The notes under the pieces: generated by a model
Databases searched by the model: none
Seen by the model: the letters and a program-made list of their open reading frames with translations, nothing else
What the model was told of the DNA's origin: nothing
Position numbers and translations under genes: made by a program
DNA from: Pseudorasbora parva
Taxonomy: Eukaryota; Chordata; Actinopteri; Cypriniformes; Gobionidae
Length of the DNA stretch: 64,000 nt
Assembly: GCF_024679245.1 (NCBI RefSeq)
Contig: NC_090183.1
Span: forward strand, 26,397,809-26,461,808
Direction: 5' to 3'
Part shown: one piece after another, positions 54,422 to 64,000 of the stretch
Layout: each line of letters opens with the position of its first letter
Numbering within the stretch: the stretch's first letter is position 1

Positions 54422-54949
54422 GTTGTTGTTGTTATATACAATTTTCTTTCAATTACCCAATTTCATAAAAATTAAAATGACAGCTGTTTTTAATAATTTA
54501 GATTTTTATCTTCATTATTTAAGAATCTGTAGCTGGTAAATGAAACTAATTACAAATAAAATTAATGCACATTTTATAAAGATACAATAATAACATCAGT
54601 AAAGCAATCTCATTATGGTAATAAGTGGTGTCCTTTTGCTTTTATTCTTTAATTCAAATACAGAGATTGAATTAGAGTTGAATTCATGTAAATATGAAAT
54701 ATCATTTTGTCTTAAATCATATTGCATAGTTGGGTATCAAACTACCTACTTGGTTTCTTTTGATCTATCACACACATGCAGCCCAGCACTAGCCACTGAA
54801 TCTCATGTTATGAAGAGCCATGTTTGTGTGTGTGTGTGTGCGTGTGCGCATACCGTACTCCGCGGGGAATCTAATCTCCATCCCCTCACCCCCTCCTCTC
54901 TCCTCCCCCTCACCCCCCCCCCCCTCTCTCCCTCTCTACTGCATTGATG
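52930..54949. other. Intergenic region upstream of kif1a
   Basis: No recognised gene. AT-rich with a (TTA)n(TTG)n array at 54371-54434 and runs of TTATTAT before it. 54825-54850 has a short (GT)n. The pyrimidine-rich stretch 54870-54950 leads into the presumed kif1a first exon. Confidence 0.4.
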
Positions 54950-55283
54950 CTTCTGCCTTCCTCACTGATGATGTCACTGGTTCAGTCAGTCTCAGCATCA
55001 CAGCTCTAGGCAGCCAGCAGAGCCATTTTGGCTTCTACATTACAGGGCACTCAAAGATTGCTCCTTCCTACTTACAAGCAGGCCTCACTGGGCATCCAGC
55101 TACACAAACCTCTCTGGAACAAATAAGGGACCCTTTGTTAAACAGAGTGAAAAGCAGATCGTTTTTGGCATATCGGAGGAAGAGCTCAAGAAAAAGAATT
55201 CGAGAAGCCAGCGCAAAAGACAGTAGTGGGAGCTGATCTTTAGAGCCACTATCCGAGAGCATCAGAGGATCGGCATTGTAAAG
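54950..55283 (+). promoter_or_regulatory. kif1a: Likely kif1a promoter/5' non-coding exon
   Basis: A relatively GC-rich block with pyrimidine tracts ends in a good donor (AAAG|GTAAGAG at 55283/55284), placed 2.35 kb before the acceptor at 57634 that leads into the kif1a start exon. The exon's 5' end cannot be fixed from sequence alone. A 138-codon open frame (54820-55236) crosses it but begins in (GT)n and resembles no known protein; it may act only as an upstream reading frame. Transcript data would settle the boundary. Confidence 0.5.
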
Positions 55284-57516
55284 GTAAGAGTTTTTCCATT
55301 GTTGGTGTATTCTAGAGGACAATGCAGTATTAATGAGGCTCTGTCTGTTTATTTGGTGTTGGGTCACCAGGGTGGGACTGCTGTGGGGTGCGGCCGTTCA
55401 GAGCTGTCAACAAATCCAGACATTATTATTATGACAGAGAAGTGCTTTTTTTCATTGAGTGTTGGAACAGATGTTGTACGTCATAAATGGCCCTCTGTCC
55501 TTGTGTACATATTTCTAAGTGCGGGAAGGATAAATGCACTGTCATTCATTGTCTCAAGCTGGCAGACACACAGAAATGTCTTCAGGATAGAGCTAATGAA
55601 TCACGATTTGAGAATTTACAAAGAAACAAATACTCATTTATACTTTTTTTTTTTTTTTACAGGATAATCATTTCTTGTTTTCTCCCTCCCCTATGTAATA
55701 ATTTAACAGCAACAGCACTAGTAAAATATTATGACTTCTGCCATCACGCTTATGGAATTGTATGCGAGTCCTAATGTGTTTTAGCAGCACTATACAAATG
55801 ATGTCCAGCACAAATAATGATGCATGTAGATTTCTTGAGGCACACAATGTTAGACGATACATTAATTTATACATTTATGATCTACACTGCAAAATATTAC
55901 CTTAAGGCACCATTTCTACTTGATCTGACCTTTAAAATTTCTTTAATTGGTGTAACAATGTCGTAAGGCTTCTTAAATAATAGTTTTGACTTGAATAAGA
56001 TCAGTTAATTAAGAAATTGTCATATTTTATTAGGTTACATGACAAACAATTGCAGTATAATTGATCTTTCTGCTTATCTTTAATGAGGACGTGCATCAGT
56101 GGATGAAGTGCAACATACATTCCGTTTTAATTGTGATGCACTGTATGTACAAAATACATGACCTTTATTTTTAGAATATTTGACTAACAAAATGGCTGAA
56201 TCTTTTACCTTTGTGGTCCTAAATTCTCTTTTTTTTTACTAATTATGTTAATCACAGATTGTTTAGAATGGATGTGAATAGGTTAATTAATCAACATGCC
56301 GGTCACGATACATGTAATACATAGTCAATGTCACTCCTTTTTCAACTAAATAACGCTAAAAACATCGCTTTTAAACACCTTTGTAAAGTGAAATGCTCTC
56401 TTTGAGGTTCATGACAATGAGTCAAGACTCTAAACACACCCTGACACACCAGAATGTGACTCAGCATGATGTGATTTCATTGAAACTGTCCAAATTTTGC
56501 TTGCATGACATCTCCGTATGAGCTCAATTAAATGCATTCAAATAAACCTCCTAGTTACTGAAGCAAACACATATATAAACAGAAATATAAGTCTCTGAAA
56601 AGAAGATTGAGGCTTGAAGACCATAAATCTCCCCAGACACATTAACTCCACCTTCATTTTGGTCCGACTAAGAGGCTGAGCTGGACTCGGAGTTGGTGGC
56701 ATCCAGCTCTGTTATTGGGCCATTGTAATCCTAGGACGCGTACTGACATTTGGCCAGCCAGGCACTTCTTTTGTTGCTACTGGGCCGAGTATCTCTGTAG
56801 CTCTGTAGCTGACAGTGCATGATCCTTTTAAGCTGTGGTCATATAAACACGGCCTTCCTGTTTTGTCTGAACATTGAAATATTGAAAAAATATATATATT
56901 TATTGTGTAACCTTGCTGTAAGTCACAACTGAAATCATGCGTTTGCTTTTCGTCCCTTCATGCCATTATTTTTATAGATACAACAGAAATTATACTCATA
57001 GTTGCTATGGTGATAGGCAGTTTAACAGCCTTTCCCGAAACTATGGGTAATTCAATTTCCAATGGAGAAGAGTCTAAATCAATATTTCTCTTCTGCTATA
57101 TAGTAATGGAACTACAGAATGAGTTATATCCTTCCTTTATTTTGAGAAATGATACACATACGCGCAGAAACATGGATTTTACTGTACATTTACCTCATCT
57201 TATTTTTTGTGCATTAATCAAAATGTCTCAATCAATTAGTAAGTCTATTCAGGTTCAATTATTAAATGTATATTTAATCATAATACTAAATATATACATT
57301 AGAACTACACTATATATTACATCCATCCATCCATACCTCCCATCCGATCCTATATTTGCAGAATGTATTCATCTTAGTTAATGTTAATCTCAACATTTAC
57401 TAATGTAAAATGTGTATCTGTTAATATTAGTTAATGCGCTGTGAGCTAACATGAACATTTTTAACTGGCATTTACAAAGCTAAAATGCTATAAAAATATA
57501 TTGCCCAATATATATA

Positions 57517-57566
<50 letters not shown>

Positions 57567-57634
57567 TAATAGATCTTCCAGTTTTGTTTGTTGACATCAG
57601 TGTTCCATCAATGCTCTATTACTCTGTCTTGGCA
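55284..57634 (+). other. kif1a first (5' UTR) intron
   Basis: Runs from the donor GTAAGAG (55284) to the acceptor CTTGGCAG (57634). AT-rich, with an (AT)n at 57519-57564. No MITE with clear ends was found, in contrast to the rest of the window. Confidence 0.45.
57519..57564. repeat. (AT)n microsatellite
   Basis: About 46 bp of AT, 70 bp before the kif1a coding-exon acceptor. Confidence 0.97.
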
Positions 57635-57693
57635 GGTGTGAGCACTGACCTGTACTTTAAAAGGAGTGCTCTCAGCACACACACAGAGGCACC

Positions 57694-57799
57694 ATGGCAG
57701 GGGCCTCGGTGAAGGTGGCGGTGAGAGTTCGCCCCTTCAACTCTCGTGAAATCGGTAAAGAGTCCAAGTGCATCATCCAGATGTCAGGAAACACAACCA
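57694..57799 (+). CDS. kif1a: Kinesin-3 KIF1A, first coding exon only (gene runs off the right edge)
   Basis: This exon encodes 35 residues plus one base, beginning [20 protein letters not shown] and followed by a perfect GTAAGT donor at 57800. It is the start of the kinesin motor domain (beta-1 strand [14 protein letters not shown]), and the following [12 protein letters not shown] matches KIF1A better than other kinesins. KIF1A carries synaptic-vesicle precursors and dense-core vesicles towards microtubule plus ends in axons. An acceptor (CTTGGCAG) at 57634 precedes a 59-nt stretch of 5' UTR, so at least one non-coding exon lies upstream. The P-loop exon is not found in the remaining 6.2 kb, so it must lie beyond position 64000. 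Zebrafish has kif1aa and kif1ab; KIF1B and KIF1C begin similarly, but the MAGASVKV start and synteny next to agxt favour KIF1A. Confidence 0.9.
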
Positions 57800-60700
57800 G
57801 TAAGTACCCAACTGCATCTGAGCCCCAGTGCTTCCACGTAGAACATCCAGCAGTTAAATCGCTAAGAATACTCAAAACACTCAAATTTATAGAGCATCAC
57901 TTTAATTGTGTCTCTAAATGTTGATTTCGCTTGCGTGCGTCGTGTGTTTATGGGCCTGAGTTTCTGGGTGTTTGACCTCATCTGCAGGATTTCATAAGGG
58001 CAGCCATTTTGAGATGATGTGGGACAGTAGCTAACTGATCAGCGAACCAGGGGCGAATAAACTCTCCAGTAAATCTGATCCGAATTTAATTTCATAGTCG
58101 GCCATTAATCTAATGTGGCTACAGAAACTGAGAGTTATTAAACTGGAGAAAAAAAATAAAGGGATGTATGAACCTATCACAACTTACAAGCAGCAATGAC
58201 CTCTGTAGCTTTATTTATTAGTGATTGATTTTGGTTTACTGTTTTTGACAGTTTTTATGCATTTAGCAACCACCTGTTTAGCTTGTAGAGTGGTCATTTT
58301 CAAAGTAATAATGAGGAGACGTCATTTTCTAAGTCATTGAGGAGCAAAGGAACACATAATCAAGACAACTTAAATGGTTTAGATGAGGAAGAAGATACAT
58401 TTGTGTGTGCTTGTGTGATCTCAAGTTAAACATATTAAGTATGGTCACAAGGGGACCAAATTTTGCTGTTGAGTAAACAAGTGAGAAACAATAAATCATG
58501 CATTCATTCAGGAAAAAGGATTTTGTTTTCGCAATTGTCAGGTTGGGGCAAGTTGTCCCATTAATTTTACATTTTAAGTCATAAAACAATCTTTGGATGT
58601 TGAGTTTAATTTCGATAATTGCTCAGTGGCAGGTTTCTAGTTTGGGATTTGTAATATAGGCTTTTTTTATGCTCACCTAGTAATACTCCTGTAATGACAA
58701 GGCTGAATTTACATCAGCCATTTATCAACTGAACGCATCCTTGCTGAATTAAAGTATAAATCAACTAAATCTTACTGACCCCTATTTTTTAACGATAGTG
58801 TATGTGTGGCGTTTGGCAAAAGGCGGGCAAAAACAGTGGGAATCGTTTCTTTTTTGTTACAAATAGTTTAAGGTACAAAAATTAAATGCACCCTGAAAAG
58901 AGAATTGAAGAAACATTGTAAGAAAAAAGTGATGATAAATTAGTCCTGGCGCCAGATTTACTATCAGCTTGTGCCAGCGCAAACCTCTTTTGGCATTAAA
59001 AAACTACTGTCAGGATTTACTTAAGACACAAACTGAAAAATTAGTGGTAAAAACGAATTAAGGAATAAGTAAGTAATAGTGCTCAGTTCAATATGGTAGT
59101 TCACTATTAGCTAATCAATAACTAGTGTTTTTTTCATAGTTCCCAGAGGACTGCTAAGAACTACTATACAGATTCATAATTAATGTGAATAATGCATAAT
59201 GTATAATTCATTTTTAAAGTGACAAACATGGTAAGGTAACCCACTAGCAATGACTGTATTACCAAATTCAAAATTCAGAAGGAAATACTAACTATTTGAT
59301 GACTGAAGTTATGGATATTCATGGTAATGGTAACACTCGAGTCATTACTAGTGGGTTACCATGATCTTTGCTTTGGAATACTGATCCAAATAATGAATCA
59401 TTTCTTTACAAAGAAGTAGTAACACTCGAGTCATTACTAGTGGGTTAAGATGTTCACTTTAGAATACTGATCCAAAATAATTAGTAATTCTGAAGGATTT
59501 GGTGATACTTGAGTCATTACTAGTGGGTTAACATGATCTTTACTTTAAAATGTAATTATACATTATGCATTATTCACATTTGTTATGAACCTGTATATAG
59601 TAGTTCTTAGTAATTCTCTGGCAGGTATGAAAAAATAGTAGTTATTGATTAGCTAACCATATTCAACTGAGCACTATTACTGAGCGCTATTACGCTATTA
59701 TTAATCAGAGTTTCTTGTTAATAGTGGATACTAGAATGTTAATATTTCATTACTCATTTGATTATGTGTAGTTATGCATTAATGGCAGTACGCATTCTAA
59801 AGTGTTACCTTTTTTGTCTTTTTATTCTGTGCTGTAGAATGTTATAGAATTCTGTTAAATATATTATGAATATTATTTTAAATCGGGATTAGAATATTGT
59901 TGTACTCTTTTGTAAATTGAAACTTTTACATCACACATTTTTACAATAATGTCATCATAAAGCAGAATTTCTTGATTCTAAGTGTTTGAATGTGCTCTGA
60001 GGATTTGAGGGAACTGTTCGTCGACTGGAGAGAGATTTGATTTCTAATCTGCCAGTTGGGCGAAGCCATTGGTCAATAATGGATGAGAGCTAGTGAAATA
60101 TTTAAGGTTTGGCCTAATTTAGCTTCCTCCCTTCCACCTTGTGTTGCTTGAGAAAAACAATGTGTCCACCATCATCGCCTCACCTGAGGTGGTTAGTTCT
60201 TGATATAATGTTGATGTTTACATTAGAATTGCAGTAAAAAGCCACAACCCATTTGTTATTCCTTTTGTCTATTTGTAAAAACACTGTACACATGCAAAGG
60301 GGTCTTAATGATAGAGGATGTAATATTACACCACAGTATTGTTGTACAGCTCAGGTCAAGGGTTTTTACGAAGGATGTGCATTGGGTCTGGCGAATCTGT
60401 AAGCCATGTTGCAGAAGTTATTGTCGTTGTTATGCGTTTTTTGGGAGCTGAGCTAGTGGGGCATAATGTAAATGTGACATTGATAAGAGTGAGGATAAAA
60501 GCCTAATGCAACAGCCTCCAGTTATTTTTTTTTAATGGATGCAGACTCAGAGTAGACTGTGAAACTTGAACAAAAGAGAAATGAGCCATCACAAACAGCA
60601 GAAACAATTACTGTCATTGTAAATGGATTGTGGTAGTCAACCTTCTGTTATATTTCTAATATTTAGAGATGAACATGACTGCTCTGACAATAATTTTAAA

Positions 60701-62780
60701 ATCACATCTGCCATCAATTCAAGCGGTAATGGAAAAATATCTATATAACAGTATATTGTACTTAAAATTATTGTCACTGAATGTGTATATTTATATATAT
60801 TTATATATACACATACACACACACACACACATTGTTCAGTGCATATCCAAACATACAAAATATGTGTGTAAACATAAATATCCATTAAATCTATCAATAA
60901 TAATGATTCCAGGCTGGTCTATCAAACATTTTATTGATTTGAGGACATTAAGTGCACTTATCAGTGTCAGAAAGAAACTGACGTACTTGAAAACATTAGC
61001 ACATCTTCTTGACAAATTGCTATTTTGAACATTTGAGATGCTTTCAAATGCACAGCTGCTAGTGGCTGATTATTTTGATTATTACATAAGAAATCTTGTG
61101 TAATATTAGGATCTTGATAACGTTCTACTATTTAATGAGTATACATTCTAGTTTGCCAGAGGATGTCATGTGCATTTCCAACCTTAGAAAAGCGAGGATC
61201 ATTCTTTAGTATCTGCTTCAAGTTGTTAATTCCATAGTGTTTTTTATCTTCTTCTTCTAATAATCACAATTAAAATCTTAGCTTTTAAAATTGGATTGTC
61301 AATAAAACCAGCCATTTAATCTCATCTCAGCCTCTTCTTGTCTCAGGACAGCAATGTTGTAAACCATGACACAGCATAACGTTAACTTGTAATGCTAGAT
61401 AACCTGCTCAGACAGACAGACATCCTATGTGGTTTGCCTGTGTCTATTCAGAGTCCACTCAGATGCATCCTTTCAAAGCCTTCAACACAATTGTCAAGCT
61501 GCTTCAACCAATACGTATAAAGGTCCAACAGAGTGGCATAATGGAAGAGATCTATTCAAAATCTGTATGTGTCTTTGTCAATTCATTATGTAGGTTAAGG
61601 GCACCTTAAAAGCAGAACCTAAAAAAAAGTTCAGATATGCATAAAAGCACACGCAAACACGAGTGAATAGTCAGTGTACGGTAAGAGGGTCGATGATGTC
61701 ATGAAAGAGCCTTTCTAGTCAGCAGTAATTTGGAGAGCGGCCAGTCCCAGTCTCAATCTGAGGGTGTAAATAACTGGTTGTTAGTGGGAGTCTGAGCCCA
61801 GAGAGTGTCTTTTGTGCTCCGTGCTGGCTGCTTTGTCACTGCTGCCAGCTTGAGATGGGTCAATAGCCGAGTTCCCACAAAGCTGTAGAATAGTGGAGAG
61901 CTGAATGATTGACAGCTCTGACTGGATTAAGCCACCCTGCTATCACTGAGACACCATTGGGCCGCTCACACAGGCCTTTAAGTTCTTATAAAGGGGTTTC
62001 CTTTTCGTAGGAAATTGTCTCATTACTGAACCACAGAAGATTTGAGCTCTGTTCCCTGTGAGAAAACGAATGTAAGATTCAGCCTAATGGTTTCTAACAG
62101 CAAAAACATTTCATTGATCTCAGCTGTAAATTCTGTGTGATGTTCTCAGTGATACAGTGGTATATATATGGTAGAAATCCATTGAGAAAAGATACTGAAT
62201 TTTGAATTTGATGAAATCATGATTATGGAAATGGCCTAGCTGAGAGCATTTTGTTGCCATGTTGATCAAAGCACTAAATGATGCTCCCCTGATCACATCA
62301 CTCCCAGAATTCCCTTCCCTTTTATTGATTGAGAATGATATGCTTGGCAATGGAGTCTTCAGCCTTTCATAGAATCCATGACTTTGATTAATCCATGCCA
62401 TATTTACGGTCCTTTACAGTTGTTTCTTGCGATATTATACCCCAGTGAGCTCTTGGGTAAAAGCCATAGTAGTACACTTTGGGACATCAGTGATCTTTTA
62501 TTTTTGACTTTACAATACACAAATCAGGCAAGGCATTGGTCCCATTCCGTTGACTGCACATGAGCAGTCGCACAGCACGACTGTAACATTTAGGACAGTG
62601 CCAGATCTCCATCAGAGGCTTAGGTTTATTGTTATGATCTACTAAAATTGAGCTTGGTCTGGTGATAGCTTAAATACAGTTACATGAATAGTTGAACGAT
62701 CAAGTATGGTGACACAAAATAAAACGTGACGCTTTTCTAAGCGGGTTTAAAAGAATAACTAAAATGTATGGCGGAATAGC
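57800..62780 (+). other. kif1a intron after the first coding exon
   Basis: No further kif1a exon was found. The region is AT-rich and comparatively poor in transposons apart from the foldback at 59072-59681 and a small (CA)n at 60809-60830. Confidence 0.45.
59072..59681. mobile_element. Foldback element with AGTAATAGTGCTCAGTT ends and internal tandem units
   Basis: The left arm AGTAATAGTGCTCAGTTCAA continues through ATTAGCTAATCAATAACTA; the right arm ends ATTCAACTGAGCACTATTACT. Arms of about 180 bp pair with few mismatches. The centre holds three units built on CGAGTCATTACTAGTGGGTT (starting near 59338, 59429 and, as TGAGTC, 59510). Confidence 0.85.
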
Positions 62781-64000
62781 ACTAAAAAGTCACGCCTGAA
62801 AAATCCTCCCTCACATCTCCCCCTATCGACAGAAATGAGAGAGGGAGGGGGAGATGTGAGACGAGAGAGGTATGTATCAACTCGTCTTAGTTAAGGGAAT
62901 AACATAGTTTAATATGAAAAAGCAGTAGAGTATCATGAAACCCCAAAACTTTTTTTGAGATGTAAACAGATATGTATAGGCTGCACATCATTGAAAACAC
63001 TAAGGGTACTCATTAATGGTATCCATATGTGAAAATAGTTATTTTTGCATTTTTCAGAGCGATTTCTGTCTTCCGGTTTGAAAAGCTTAGTCGGAGCAAC
63101 GTCACAAATGCTGACGTCGGCACGGCCTTTTCGGCCCAAGTATGGGCTGCTGGGCACATGCTGACGTCGACCGCTCCGAGCGATTCTCGATATATATTCA
63201 TGACATAAAGCTCATTCAGTCCAATCCCTGCGCTGTAGTATGCATACAAGATAATTTAGTTAATATGCATGAGACAGTCACGTACTTCTGTCAGGCTCGT
63301 CTTATATCATTATTGTAGAGATATGGTGGGGAAGTTTTGGAAGCAGCGTGTGGAAAAGTCACGGAGGAAAGCTTGGCGTTGTGCTGATACGAAGTAACGT
63401 AAAGGGCGCCGAGCGAGCTGTAACCGGCGCCGTCTGTGGAAGCCTTTGCTACAAAGGCTCGGTAAAGTAAAATTCACCTGAGGAATCGCACGCCGAACCT
63501 CCAAGCGTTGACTATCTATGTCAGGAGTGCAAAATAACCAATCTGTAATCTGTAGGCTAATGAACAAAAGCCACGTCCTCTCCGTTTTATTTGTCGTCAC
63601 AGCCATGCACTAAACCGCATGTGTTCGGGCTCTTAGTGAAACAGTGTGCATATTTGGACAAATATAGATTTAGCTGCCGAGTGATAGACAGCGCGGATCG
63701 TCACGGCAACCCAGCGCAGGTCGCTCTGCTTCAGATGCGCGGTCGAGACTAGCCTCAAACACCTTCGCTTTTACCCCGATCTAGAATTACACATCTCTGT
63801 CACATCGCATGTTGGGTGGTTCACGTTCTCTTATCACGTCGGCGCGTTGTTCATCTTGCCAAACAGCGTGCATATTTGGACAAATATAGTTTTATCACGT
63901 TTGCAAAATATTTCGTCATGCAGAATAACCTTTATTTTCATTTCTCACTGAATTATGCTGGTTTGAACTTTGAAGAGCTGAATGATTTGCGATCTCTGCT
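62781..64000. mobile_element. Unclassified repeat/CpG-rich region at the right edge
   Basis: From about 62781 composition changes: an inverted pair CCTCCCTCACATCTCCCCCT / AGGGGGAGATGTGAG lies at 62806-62859, followed by CpG-rich sequence with GACGTCGGC/GACGTCGAC words. A 27-bp unit (ACAG[T/C]GTGCATATTTGGAC and onwards) occurs at 63641-63667 and 63863-63889. It looks like a large non-autonomous DNA element whose other end is outside the window. Frames here are short and unrecognised. Confidence 0.45.

Noticed and set aside
54371..54434. CRISPR-like regular repeat
   Set aside because: Simple (TTA)n(TTG)n array without spacers; no CRISPR-type repeat-spacer structure occurs anywhere in the window.
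54820..55236. 138-codon plus frame before kif1a
   Set aside because: Starts in a (GT)n tract followed by Pro/Ser low-complexity sequence and overlaps the presumed 5' UTR exon; at most an upstream reading frame.
57007..57381. 124-codon plus frame in the kif1a 5' intron
   Set aside because: Low-complexity, AT-driven composition; no recognised domain and no splice evidence.

Overview
The window is eukaryotic and almost certainly from a ray-finned fish of the carp/zebrafish group (Cypriniformes). It has spliced genes with GT-AG introns, fish-type paralogue sequences, dense non-autonomous DNA transposons with terminal inverted repeats (TIRs) typical of cyprinid genomes, Tc1-like transposon remnants, a tRNA-derived SINE and very long (CA)n, (AT)n and (GA)n arrays. 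No bacterial or viral genome, CRISPR array or operon is present.

Six protein-coding genes can be reconstructed exon by exon, with splice phases that close in every case. Left to right: bok (+, 1263-12560, 4 coding exons, 209 aa), atg4b (+, 14740-25140, 13 exons, 394 aa), dtymk (-, 25816-27869, 5 exons, 212 aa), agxt (-, 29230-35198, 11 exons, 391 aa), allantoinase (-, 36618-47305, 11 exons including a 33-nt micro-exon, 457 aa) and the first coding exon of kif1a (+, 57694-57799), which continues past the right edge. BOK, ATG4B, DTYMK, AGXT and KIF1A all lie in human 2q37.3, so this is a conserved vertebrate linkage group. Allantoinase, lost in mammals, sits between agxt and kif1a.

Functionally, bok (apoptosis) and atg4b (autophagy protease) are head-to-tail. 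atg4b and dtymk (dTMP synthesis) converge, and their likely poly(A) signals overlap. Allantoinase and agxt lie in tandem on the minus strand and belong to connected chemistry: purine-ring breakdown through allantoin can end in glyoxylate, which alanine-glyoxylate aminotransferase converts to glycine. kif1a is a neuronal kinesin and diverges from the allantoinase gene.

Introns and intergenic DNA are a layered record of transposition. Several insertions are datable by nesting and carry visible target-site duplications (TSDs): 8-bp TSDs for hAT-like elements at 16489-19136, 39809-41015 and 45040-45511, about 8 bp at 42614-43848, and TTAA TSDs for several families whose ends start with AGG. Elements sit inside elements in bok intron 2, atg4b intron 5, atg4b intron 10 and allantoinase intron 4. 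I found no convincing new gene system. The best leads are the TTAA/AGG element group, the agxt/allantoinase pairing, the atypical agxt C-terminus and the allantoinase micro-exon.
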